Assembly: GCF_001407835.1 (NCBI RefSeq)
Contig: NZ_CYUO01000005.1
Span: 992,001-1,056,000 of the forward strand
DNA: 64,000 bases
Origin: Lagierella massiliensis
GTDB taxonomy: Bacteria > Bacillota > Clostridia > Tissierellales > Peptoniphilaceae
Direction: 5' to 3'
In this document: positions 1 to 9,345 of the stretch, in pieces
Numbering within the stretch: position 1 is the first letter of the stretch
How the letters are laid out: the number at the start of each line of letters is the position of its first letter
Notes under the pieces: generated by a model
What the model was told of the DNA's origin: nothing
Databases searched by the model: none
What the model saw: the letters and a program-made list of their open reading frames with translations, nothing else
Translations under genes and position numbers: made by a program

Positions 1-236
1 AACTCTAATTTAGTCTTTGAGTTTGAACTTTCAATTACTACAAAATCATCTCCGATTTTAATTATTTTACCTTTGATTCCACCGATTGTAATGATATTGT
101 CTCCTACTTTAAGATTTTCTCTCATCTTATTAACTTCTTTTTCCCTCTTTTGAGTAGGTCTAATCATAAAAAAGTACATCGCTGCAAAGACAATTACCAT
201 AAATCCTATTGAGCTAATTATTTGTTGTTGTGGCAT
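1..236 (-). CDS. yajC: YajC, preprotein translocase accessory subunit (partial)
   Basis: Small membrane subunit associated with the SecDF-YajC part of the Sec translocon. The visible 78 residues begin MPQQQIISSIGFMVIVFAAMY, giving one membrane segment (about residues 6-24). A basic stretch with the family's FMIRPTQKREKE pattern follows, then a beta-rich domain with VGDNIITIGGIKGKI. The ATG is preceded by AAAGGAGGA at a good distance. The C-terminus runs off the left edge of the window, so length cannot be judged. It lies 11 bases after tgt on the same strand; the tgt-yajC pairing is common in many bacteria. Confidence 0.93.
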   Translation of the reverse strand, partial: MPQQQIISSIGFMVIVFAAMYFFMIRPTQKREKEVNKMRENLKVGDNIITIGGIKGKIIKIGDDFVVIESSNSKTKLE

Positions 237-247
237 ATTCTCCTCCT

Positions 248-2402
<2,155 letters not shown>

Positions 2403-2409
2403 TAAACCA

Positions 2410-3417
2410 CTACTCCTTGTACTCTATTCCAAAATGTTCGAAAGCTCTCTTCGTAACCATTCTACCCCTACTTGTCCTGTTTAAGAATCCTATTTGAAGT
2501 AGATATGGTTCATAAACATCTTCTATGGTTATACTTTCCTCTCCCGTTGATGCGGCAATGGTATCAACTCCAACAGGACCTCCGTTGAAGTTATTTATTA
2601 TAGTTAAAATTATCTTCTTGTCTACGCTATCAAGTCCTAAGCTGTCCACTTCAAGCATATCAAGTGCAAGGTTTGCAACATTCTTATCTATCTTTCCATC
2701 ATATAGAACTTGTGCGTAGTCTCTAACTCTTTTTAAAAGTCTATTTGCAATTCTTGGAGTTCCTCTACTTCTTCTTGCAATTTCTAAAGCACCTTCTTCA
2801 TCAATTTCAACATCCAAAACACCTGCAGAACGTTTAACTATTTTTGCCAAGTCCATATTTGAATAGAGCTCAAAGTTTAATAGGACTCCAAACCTATCTC
2901 TTAAAGGAGAAGTCAACTGTCCTGCCCTTGTAGTTGCTCCAATCAATGTAAAGTGTTCCAAGTCTATTCTCAACGATCTTGCTGAAGGTCCCTTGCCAAC
3001 GATTATATCGAGAGCAAAGTCTTCCATTGCAGGGTATAACACCTCTTCAACGGATCGATTGATTCTGTGAATTTCATCTATAAATAAAACGTCGTCCTTT
3101 TGTAAATTGGTTAAAATAGATGCCAAGTCAGAAGGCTTTTCTATTGCCGGTCCACTTGTGATTCTAAGGTTTACTCCCATCTCATTTGCAATTATATTCG
3201 CCAATGTGGTCTTCCCAAGTCCTGGTGGTCCATGAAGTAAAACATGATCCAATGCCTCTTCTCTTTCCCTTGCAGCTTTTATAAAAATTTGAAGCTTTTC
3301 CTTTGCCTTGTCTTGACCAATATATTCTCCCATCCACTTAGGTCTTAAAGAGTTTTCAATGACTTCATCTTGGGAAATAAAATTTCTCCCAACTATTCTC
3401 TCGTTAGAATCTTCCAC
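2410..3417 (-). CDS. ruvB: Holliday junction branch-migration helicase RuvB
   Basis: AAA+ motor of the RuvAB complex that drives branch migration of Holliday junctions. It has 335 residues from the chosen GTG. Walker A is GPPGLGKTT, Walker B is FIDEIHR, sensor 1 is GATTRAG, and the C-terminal winged helix ends with TSRGRMVT. I chose the GTG at 3417 because AGAGGTGA sits at the right distance. An in-frame GTG three codons further upstream is part of that ribosome site itself. The TGA of ruvA lies 5 bases upstream, so translation is probably coupled. Confidence 0.97.
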   Translation of the reverse strand: MEDSNERIVGRNFISQDEVIENSLRPKWMGEYIGQDKAKEKLQIFIKAAREREEALDHVLLHGPPGLGKTTLANIIANEMGVNLRITSGPAIEKPSDLASILTNLQKDDVLFIDEIHRINRSVEEVLYPAMEDFALDIIVGKGPSARSLRIDLEHFTLIGATTRAGQLTSPLRDRFGVLLNFELYSNMDLAKIVKRSAGVLDVEIDEEGALEIARRSRGTPRIANRLLKRVRDYAQVLYDGKIDKNVANLALDMLEVDSLGLDSVDKKIILTIINNFNGGPVGVDTIAASTGEESITIEDVYEPYLLQIGFLNRTSRGRMVTKRAFEHFGIEYKE

Positions 3418-3422
3418 GGATA

Positions 3423-4013
3423 TCACCTCTTACTCTCTAAATTCTTCATTGCAAGTTTAATCTTATCTTCCAATCTCAAATCTGGATCCATTTTTCTCAA
3501 TACCTTCTCAACATCATTCTTTACATATCCAAGATTGATTAGTGCTTCAAGTGCAAAATTGTCGTCATCATCAAATCCATTATCAACTTCTTTGGTAACA
3601 GGTTTTTTAAAATCTTGTCCAATTTTATCTTTAAGCTCTAAGATAATCCTTCCTGCAGTTTTTTTACCAATTCCTGGTGCTTTTGTTAAAAGCTCTATGT
3701 CATTGTTGTGAATAGAGTATTTAATATCATTCGCATTCAAGGTTGAAAGTAGTCCTATTGCAACCTTTGGACCTACAGACGAAACTTTTATAAGAAGTTT
3801 AAACAAATCTAACTCTTCCTCAGTTGCAAATCCATAAAGGTAGACCCCATCTTCCCTTACAATATACTCAGTATATAACTTAAAAGTCTCATAGGTATTT
3901 AACTCTGCAATTGTACTTGAAGTCGTAAAAATTCTATAACCTATTCCATTGTTTTCAACTATAATCTCATCTTGTAATATAGATTTAACATCTCCAATAA
4001 TATATGCGTACAA
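3423..4013 (-). CDS. ruvA: Holliday junction DNA-binding protein RuvA
   Basis: Tetrameric junction-binding subunit that loads RuvB hexamers. The 196-residue length is typical. The N-terminal OB-like domain has YIIGDVKS and the [14 protein letters not shown] strand. The central helix-hairpin-helix pair shows as [18 protein letters not shown] and [20 protein letters not shown]. The C-terminal RuvB-interacting domain holds ALINLGY. The start is TTG with GAGG seven bases upstream. It lies 4 bases after ruvC, so the three ruv genes form one unit. Confidence 0.97.
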   Translation of the reverse strand: MYAYIIGDVKSILQDEIIVENNGIGYRIFTTSSTIAELNTYETFKLYTEYIVREDGVYLYGFATEEELDLFKLLIKVSSVGPKVAIGLLSTLNANDIKYSIHNNDIELLTKAPGIGKKTAGRIILELKDKIGQDFKKPVTKEVDNGFDDDDNFALEALINLGYVKNDVEKVLRKMDPDLRLEDKIKLAMKNLESKR

Positions 4014-4017
4014 TCTT

Positions 4018-4512
4018 TTACCTCACTTCGTATAAATCTTTGAACTTGTTACTAAAACAGTGACAAATTGCAATAGCAATAGCATCTGCTGCATCATCTG
4101 GCTTAGGTATATGATCAAGTCTAAGTAAGTTTTTAACCGACTGCTGAACTTGAAATTTATCCGCTCTTCCATACCCTACAATACCCTGTTTCACTTGAAG
4201 AGGCGTATATTCATAAACTGAAAGACCATTATTAATACCAGAAAGAATTTCCACACCTCTTGCCTGTGCCACGGTTATGGCTGTTTTAACATTCTTATTA
4301 AAAAAAAGTTCCTCTATAGCCATGTCCTGTGGTTTAAATTCCCTTATAATATTTTCCATCTCCGTATATATAAATTTAAGTCTTTCCGTAAGTGGAGACG
4401 TAGATGATGTAGTAACACAACCATATTCAATTAATTTAAATTTATTGTTTTCAAAATCCAAAATAGAATATCCAACTATAGCTATACCTGGATCTATTCC
4501 TAAAACTCTCAA
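4018..4512 (-). CDS. ruvC: Crossover junction endodeoxyribonuclease RuvC
   Basis: Resolves Holliday junctions by paired nicks. From the chosen TTG the protein is 164 residues and begins MRVLGIDPG, which is the family's usual N-terminus. The acidic site is visible as the Asp of GIDPG, the first Glu of AIEELFF and the paired Asp residues of KPDDAADA. A longer reading from a GTG at 4521 is possible, but that GTG forms part of the GAGGTG ribosome site for the TTG six bases further on. The gene is first of the ruv operon and follows a terminator. Confidence 0.96.
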   Translation of the reverse strand: MRVLGIDPGIAIVGYSILDFENNKFKLIEYGCVTTSSTSPLTERLKFIYTEMENIIREFKPQDMAIEELFFNKNVKTAITVAQARGVEILSGINNGLSVYEYTPLQVKQGIVGYGRADKFQVQQSVKNLLRLDHIPKPDDAADAIAIAICHCFSNKFKDLYEVR

Positions 4513-4561
4513 AAATAACACCTCATTATAATTTTACCATATAATTATATGACAAAATAAA

Positions 4562-4579
4562 AAGAGGGTAACCCCTCTT
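4562..4579 (-). terminator. Intrinsic terminator of the unknown gene at 4578-5303
   Basis: Perfect 7-bp stem AAGAGGG/CCCTCTT with a 4-base loop, followed on the minus strand by TTTTTATTTT. The stem includes the stop codon of the upstream gene. It separates this gene from the ruv operon. Confidence 0.85.
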
Positions 4580-5303
4580 AGTATCTACTTAGAACTCTGT
4601 CATTAACTCCATACCATATAGCTTCTTTACTAAGGAATTTGATTGAGCGCATATAAGTTTTTAATAATTTATCAAATAATAATTCCAGTTCTTTTAAAGT
4701 TATAAATCTTTCTTCTACGATATATGTGTTAACTCCATCAAAACGAAAGATTAACTGCTTATCTAAGTATTTGTTTAAATAATATATCTTATCCTTAATT
4801 ATCTTATCAAAAAATTTTCTTACAAGTACTTCCGTATTCTCTTCAAAATCCTTGTACTCATTTAAATTATCTACAATACACTTTTTAACTTGTCTCGTTT
4901 CTTTATCCTTGTAAGTATGAAGTAACTTTTTCTTACCTTTGATGTCCTCACCCGGAATTTTAGTTAGTATATAATTCTCCGCCATATTAACAGAATGTAA
5001 ATCTTCATATCCTAAAGAATACGCTTCAAGATAGATTGCAAATTCAAGTCTGGAAAGGTCATCATTTAATATTTTGACTCCCGCAGCTTTTATTTCATCA
5101 ACATCTTCTCTGTCAATAAAAAACTTTCCCATAGCATTATAAGCCCTTTTTGTACAGGAATACTTTGGCCTTAACGTGTTACATCTATACTGAGATTCAA
5201 TGACAGAAAGTAAAAGGTATAAGGAGTCTAAGTCATCTTTATATAGAAATCTCGACTTTAATTCGTCTTTTAACTTGTCTTCTTTTTTTCTAGCAAGATG
5301 CAT
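4578..5303 (-). CDS. Conserved-looking protein of unknown function
   Basis: I do not recognise a family for this 241-residue soluble protein. It has no signal peptide or membrane segment. It is rich in Lys, Asp, Leu and Tyr and looks largely helical, with charged amphipathic stretches such as LITLKELELLFDKLLK-like helices near the C-terminus. A few Cys residues (YRCN, YSCTKR, KKCIV) are scattered and do not form a clear metal site. I chose the ATG at 5303 because AAGGAGGG sits just upstream; a TTG eight codons earlier has no such site. It starts 24 bases after the phospholipase C-like gene and ends in a terminator, so the two are probably co-transcribed. Confidence 0.75.
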   Translation of the reverse strand: MHLARKKEDKLKDELKSRFLYKDDLDSLYLLLSVIESQYRCNTLRPKYSCTKRAYNAMGKFFIDREDVDEIKAAGVKILNDDLSRLEFAIYLEAYSLGYEDLHSVNMAENYILTKIPGEDIKGKKKLLHTYKDKETRQVKKCIVDNLNEYKDFEENTEVLVRKFFDKIIKDKIYYLNKYLDKQLIFRFDGVNTYIVEERFITLKELELLFDKLLKTYMRSIKFLSKEAIWYGVNDRVLSRY

Positions 5304-5327
5304 AGTCCCTCCTTTTAATTTTTTCAA

Positions 5328-5960
5328 TTAGAATACAAAAGAGTACCTCAATTCTTTTTCTGTTGCCAAAGCTTCTGCAACTTCCAATATGAAACAAGAC
5401 ATGTTAAAACTTAAATTAAGTGCAAAGTCTAAGTCCTGCCCAAAGGATACCTTCTTTGAATATTCTCTTTCTACCTTATCAATATAATTAATTACCAATT
5501 CTTTAAGATTAACCGTTTCAGATTTAAATAAGTCTATCGGCTCCAATTCAATAACATCTTCTGTAAAATAATGAGATTTAGCAAATTTATTTAAATCTTT
5601 TTCATATTTACAATGTTCTCTAAAAGAATTATCAAAAGTCATGTTCTCTTTATGTGGCAAACACATATAGTCACTTAAAAAATGGCTAATAACTCCAAGC
5701 TTTTTAGAGAAGTATTTTTTCTTAAACCTATCTAACTTTTTAAAGTCAAAAATTTTAGACAGGTAGATAAGACTAACTATTTCATTTACCAAAAAATCTA
5801 TACTATATTCTTTGTAATGTCTCACAATCTTATACTGTGGCAATATATCTGGAGATATAGCTCCCCAAGCAAGCCATTTTCTATTTAATTTAATATTATA
5901 ATCCCTTTTTAGATTATCACAAAGTTTATTTGCTATTATAATATGAGTATTAGGTAAAAT
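5328..5960 (-). CDS. Zinc-dependent phospholipase C-like protein, probable ATT start
   Basis: Resembles the Zn_dep_PLPC-type fold found as short proteins in clostridia; activity is unproven. From the ATT at 5960 it has 210 residues and begins LPNTHIIIANK after the initiator. It continues to WLAWGAISPDI, then HYKEYSIDF and GVISHFLSDYMCLPHKEN. The spaced His and Asp residues in these blocks are candidate zinc ligands. No in-frame ATG, GTG or TTG precedes the conserved N-terminus. A TTG at 5843 would delete the first 39 residues, including the conserved GAISPDI block. AAGGAAG lies eight bases before the ATT. A good promoter lies at 6007-6035. There is no signal peptide, unlike the classical secreted enzymes. 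Confidence 0.82.
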   Translation of the reverse strand: MLPNTHIIIANKLCDNLKRDYNIKLNRKWLAWGAISPDILPQYKIVRHYKEYSIDFLVNEIVSLIYLSKIFDFKKLDRFKKKYFSKKLGVISHFLSDYMCLPHKENMTFDNSFREHCKYEKDLNKFAKSHYFTEDVIELEPIDLFKSETVNLKELVINYIDKVEREYSKKVSFGQDLDFALNLSFNMSCFILEVAEALATEKELRYSFVF

Positions 5961-6006
5961 AGTATTACTTCCTTTCCTTTGTTAATTTTAAATTAACTAC
6001 TATTAA

Positions 6007-6035
6007 ATAGTACCAAAATCAATTGTAAAAGTCAA
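6007..6035 (-). promoter_or_regulatory. Sigma-A-type promoter for the phospholipase C-like gene
   Basis: On the minus strand, TTGACT and TACTAT are separated by exactly 17 bases. Predicted transcription starts near 6000, leaving a leader of about 40 bases that contains the palindrome GTTAATTTAAAATTAAC and an AAAGGAAAGGAAG purine tract. Confidence 0.65.
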
Positions 6036-6040
6036 TTGAA

Positions 6041-6481
6041 CTAAGCAGATAAAAATACTACTAAGTCCTCAAATTTATACTCATCATCCCGTAAAACCCT
6101 GTTTAAACATTCTATATAATACTCTCCATATCTCTCCTTAAGATAATTTAAATTTATTGAAATTGACTCTAAATCAAGTTCCTTTGCCAATTGTACAATC
6201 TTGTCAAAAGTATTTTTGAATAAAATTTTATTTATTTTAGATTCGATATCTTCAGGAAGAACAGTTAAAAAAATATATAGCTGTTTTAAATCAAATCCAG
6301 GAATTACCTTTACATCTCCCGTAGCAACACCTTGAATTTTTGCCAATGGTTTCAGTACTCTATCCCCAGCATTATCTATTAATATATCTGCATTTTCATC
6401 TAATAATGCATTATCTGAAAAAAATACAAGTGCATCAGATTCAATTTCAAATATATTTTCAAAAGTAATTCTAATATCCAT
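6041..6481 (-). CDS. Degenerate macrodomain-like protein
   Basis: A 146-residue protein with the linear layout of a macro (ADP-ribose-binding) domain. The segment ESDALVFFSDNALL sits where the family has DAIVNAAN. It is followed by an ILIDNAGDRVLKPL helix, then GVATGDVKVIPGFDL, the counterpart of the TG-A/V-x-T-x-G-Y/F-x-L block. The catalytic or base-contacting Asn of NAAN and the glycine-rich loop are altered (DENAD), so hydrolase activity is doubtful. It may bind a nucleotide or be structural. It has its own promoter (6503-6531) and lies back-to-back with sfsA. The fold call comes from pattern only. Confidence 0.68.
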   Translation of the reverse strand: MDIRITFENIFEIESDALVFFSDNALLDENADILIDNAGDRVLKPLAKIQGVATGDVKVIPGFDLKQLYIFLTVLPEDIESKINKILFKNTFDKIVQLAKELDLESISINLNYLKERYGEYYIECLNRVLRDDEYKFEDLVVFLSA

Positions 6482-6502
6482 ACAACCACCTTTATTTTTT
6501 TT

Positions 6503-6531
6503 AGTATATAATAAACATAGTAGAAAATCAA
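6503..6531 (-). promoter_or_regulatory. Promoter for the macrodomain-like gene
   Basis: TTGATT and TATACT on the minus strand with a 17-base spacer, 22 bases before the ATG. It lies in the 62-base divergent gap with sfsA, whose own promoter I could not place with confidence. Confidence 0.55.
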
Positions 6532-6543
6532 TAAGGAGTTTTA

Positions 6544-7257
6544 ATGTATACTAATATATTCAAAGGGATTTTTATAAAAAGATATAATCGTTTTTTAGCT
6601 CTTGTGTATGTAAATAACCGTTTAGAAACTGTTCACATTAAAAACACTTCAAGATGTAGTGAAATATTTCTTCCAGGAACATTATGTTATTTAGAAAAAT
6701 CTTTAAATCCAAATAGAAAAACAAAATATTCTTTAATCTCTGCAGAAAAAAATGGTATGTTAATCAATTTAGATTCACAAATACCAAATGAAATAATTTA
6801 TAATGCAATTGTTGAAGGTAAAATTCTATCTAATCTAAAACCAACAGAAATAAAAAGAGAAGTGAAATATAAATCATCTCGCTTTGATATATCATTTTTT
6901 TCCGAAAATGAAAACAAAGAATACTTTCTTGAAGTTAAAGGTGTTTCCCTTGAGAAAAATGGAATTGTAGCTTTTCCAGGATCTCCCACAAGTAGAGGAA
7001 AAAAACATATGGATGAACTTGTAGAGGCAGTTAAAGAAGGATATGGAGCTATAGTTGTATTTTTAATACAAATGAAAAATGTTGATTTACTCATACCTAA
7101 CTACAACATGGACAAAGATTTTACTAACGCACTAATAAATGCTAAGAAAAATAACGTATTAATTATGGCATATGATTCTTTAGTAACTAAAGACAATATT
7201 GAACTCAATAAGGAGGTTCCTGTTAGCTTTGAAGAAAAATATCGCAATTATTTCTGA
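6544..7257 (+). CDS. sfsA: SfsA family DNA/RNA nuclease-like protein
   Basis: Homologue of the sugar fermentation stimulation protein SfsA, which has an OB-like N-terminal domain and a PD-(D/E)XK nuclease-like core. The 237 residues match the family. Visible are NTSRCSEIFLPG in the N-terminal domain, the nuclease-like pair SRFDISFF and YFLEVKGVSLEKNG, then AFPGSPTSRGKKHMDEL. The ATG follows AAGGAG. Its 3' end overlaps tmcAL by about 29 bases in another frame, so the two plus-strand genes are likely translationally linked. The physiological role in Firmicutes is unclear. Confidence 0.93.
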   Translation: MYTNIFKGIFIKRYNRFLALVYVNNRLETVHIKNTSRCSEIFLPGTLCYLEKSLNPNRKTKYSLISAEKNGMLINLDSQIPNEIIYNAIVEGKILSNLKPTEIKREVKYKSSRFDISFFSENENKEYFLEVKGVSLEKNGIVAFPGSPTSRGKKHMDELVEAVKEGYGAIVVFLIQMKNVDLLIPNYNMDKDFTNALINAKKNNVLIMAYDSLVTKDNIELNKEVPVSFEEKYRNYF

Positions 7258-8419
7258 ATATAACCCATTTCATAATGGGCATATACATCAGATTAAAGAA
7301 ATAAAAAAACAATATCCTGATTCAAATATAATCTCTATAATGTCTGGTAACTTTGTACAACGTGGAGAACCTGCTATTATAAATAAATATGAACGATGCA
7401 AAAATGCTATAGATTCAGGTGTGGATTTAGTTTTACAAATTCCTACAATTTTTTCCCTGCAGTCAGCTGAAAACTTTGCCCTTGGTTCATATAATATCTT
7501 AGAAGACTTAAAGGCAGTAGATATACTTTCTTTTGGAGTTGAAACCGATAATTTTAATAATCTTTTTGAAGTTGCCAAATATCAATATGAAAACAGAGAA
7601 AAAATAGAAAAATTGATTTCAGAACATATGAAAAGCGGCAAATCCTATCCTAAGGCATATGAATTAGCAACTAAAATATTTCTTACAGGAGAGCAGGAAG
7701 ATATTTTTCAATCAAACAATATTTTGGCATTGGAGTACATTAAAGCTAAATTAAAAAATAATTCTTCTATAGAACTACTTCCAATAAAGAGAAAAGGATC
7801 TTCCTATTTAAGTGTAGATTATGAAAAAAATCTACAGCCTTCAGCAACCGCAATTAGAAAGATGGCAGTAGAAGGTAGATTTGATAGATTAAAAAAATTC
7901 GTTCCCTCTTCAACTTACAATTCATTAAAAGATTTGAGCTACGAATTTAATTACTACAATATCATAAAATATCATTTTCTTATAGAAAATAGAAATCATA
8001 GCAACATTACTGGTTACGAAAAGGGAATTGATGATATGCTCATTAAAAATTTAAAATCAGCTAAAACTTACGAGGAGTTTATAGAAAACTCAAAAAGCAA
8101 AAGATTTAAAGAAGGAAGAATTAAAAGATTTATTCTAAATAGCTTACTTAATATAGAAAAAAATTTTGTCGATGAAGCTATAATTTCTCGTTCTAAGTTT
8201 GTAAATGTGTTGGGATTTAATGAAAATGGAATAAAAATATTAAAACATGTAAACGAAAATTCAAATATTTCTTTAATAGTAAATAAAAAAGATTTCACCA
8301 TAGAAGATGAACTTTCAAAAAACTTATTTAAACTGGAAGAAAAAGCTACAACTCTTTACAATATAATTAGTGGAGAAACCAAGTCGGAGTATGAGTATCT
8401 TCCAGTTGTTAAGAAATAG
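7229..8419 (+). CDS. tmcAL: tRNA(Met) cytidine acetate ligase (YlbM family)
   Basis: Acetylates the wobble cytidine of elongator tRNA-Met using acetate and ATP; it has a nucleotidyltransferase fold. From the chosen TTG it has 396 residues. The HIGH-type motif is in SEYNPFHNGHIHQI, followed by SGNFVQRGEPAIINKYER and a later KGSSYLSVDYEKNLQPSATAIRKM-type block (serine-rich phosphate site). I chose TTG at 7229 because it yields MKKNIAIISEYNPFHNG, the family N-terminus. AGGAGG lies 12 bases upstream, slightly far. An earlier TTG at 7199 would extend it by ten residues. It ends before a bidirectional terminator. Confidence 0.93.
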   Translation: MKKNIAIISEYNPFHNGHIHQIKEIKKQYPDSNIISIMSGNFVQRGEPAIINKYERCKNAIDSGVDLVLQIPTIFSLQSAENFALGSYNILEDLKAVDILSFGVETDNFNNLFEVAKYQYENREKIEKLISEHMKSGKSYPKAYELATKIFLTGEQEDIFQSNNILALEYIKAKLKNNSSIELLPIKRKGSSYLSVDYEKNLQPSATAIRKMAVEGRFDRLKKFVPSSTYNSLKDLSYEFNYYNIIKYHFLIENRNHSNITGYEKGIDDMLIKNLKSAKTYEEFIENSKSKRFKEGRIKRFILNSLLNIEKNFVDEAIISRSKFVNVLGFNENGIKILKHVNENSNISLIVNKKDFTIEDELSKNLFKLEEKATTLYNIISGETKSEYEYLPVVKK

Positions 8420-8541
8420 AAAGTATGGAAATTTTGTACTAAAGGATTAGAGAGATTCTTCTCCGGCACAAGATAACTCCTATCATCTTATACTTAGAAA
8501 GCACAAACTAATTAAAACATAACAAGAAAACAATACACTCA

Positions 8542-8568
8542 AAAAAACGGCCATATAGCCGTTTTTTC
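8542..8568. terminator. Bidirectional terminator between tmcAL and sortase
   Basis: AAAAAACGGC-CATATA-GCCGTTTTTT, symmetric with A-run and T-run, so it works for both convergent genes. The preceding 120 bases (8420-8541) hold no gene or recognisable element. Confidence 0.92.
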
Positions 8569-8572
8569 TACA

Positions 8573-9325
8573 TTACTTTTCAATTTTTACCAATTTTGCT
8601 TGAACTACCATCCTATCATCTATGTCTGAACATGTTGATAAAGTTAAAATTTTATCGTCTTTGTTAGGTAGTTGTCTATCTAAAAAATTCTTTTCCTCTA
8701 TTCTCGATATGAATTCTTCAAAATCTTCTTCATCATAAGAAGGTAATCTATATTCTTCATACTGATTTGCCTCGTATACTGCAAATATTTCATATGTGAA
8801 TCTTCCTTCAAGACTATCTATTATAATATATGGATTGTCTTCAACATATTTTTCATCCCTATATTTATTAAGTGGATTAAACACATGTCCAGACTTTACA
8901 TTATGACCATATAATATGGTGTTTTGATCTTTAAAATCAATAGAGTTTACACAGTCCATAAAAACTGCACCAAAAGGATGATAATTTCCCTTATAGTCAT
9001 GGTTTAAATAAAAAGAATTATCTTTTCCCTGAACTACAGGAAAGTCCATTTCCAAATTGTCAATTAAAATCCTGGCTTTAATCTGTGGATAGTTTTTATT
9101 AAGATCTCTAACAAAGAGGATTGCAGATTTTATTTCAGAATCTTCTTCCTCTTCATTAGATTCTTGAATATTTTCTTTTAAACTATTATCTCGTATCTCT
9201 TGATAATCTTTATCCACTTCCTTATAAGATTTATTATCCTGTTGATAAAGATAAATCTTATATCCACTCCATAATAGTACCAGTATAAGAAGGACTTGGA
9301 TGATACTTATAATTTTTCTCTTCAC
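8573..9325 (-). CDS. srtB: Class B sortase
   Basis: Membrane-anchored transpeptidase that attaches surface proteins to the cell wall. The 250 residues start with one membrane anchor (about residues 5-25), followed by an acidic linker rich in Glu. The catalytic domain has the His in TILYGHNVKSGHVFNPL, the Cys in TLSTCSD and the Arg in DDRMVVQAKL. The TLSTC box and the insertion before it are typical of class B. The start is GTG with GGGAGG upstream. It lies just 20 bases downstream of the large surface protein gene, so that protein is the likely substrate and the pair is probably co-transcribed. Confidence 0.95.
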   Translation of the reverse strand: MKRKIISIIQVLLILVLLWSGYKIYLYQQDNKSYKEVDKDYQEIRDNSLKENIQESNEEEEDSEIKSAILFVRDLNKNYPQIKARILIDNLEMDFPVVQGKDNSFYLNHDYKGNYHPFGAVFMDCVNSIDFKDQNTILYGHNVKSGHVFNPLNKYRDEKYVEDNPYIIIDSLEGRFTYEIFAVYEANQYEEYRLPSYDEEDFEEFISRIEEKNFLDRQLPNKDDKILTLSTCSDIDDRMVVQAKLVKIEK

Positions 9326-9345
9326 GTAGTCCTCCCTATAAAGTT

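Noticed and set aside
2410-3426. Use of the GTG at 3426 as the ruvB start
   Set aside because: That GTG is the core of the AGAGGTGA ribosome site for the GTG at 3417, which also restores the usual N-terminus length.
8420-8541. Small RNA or gene remnant between tmcAL and its terminator
   Set aside because: No promoter, stable structure or recognisable protein fragment was seen in the 120 bases.
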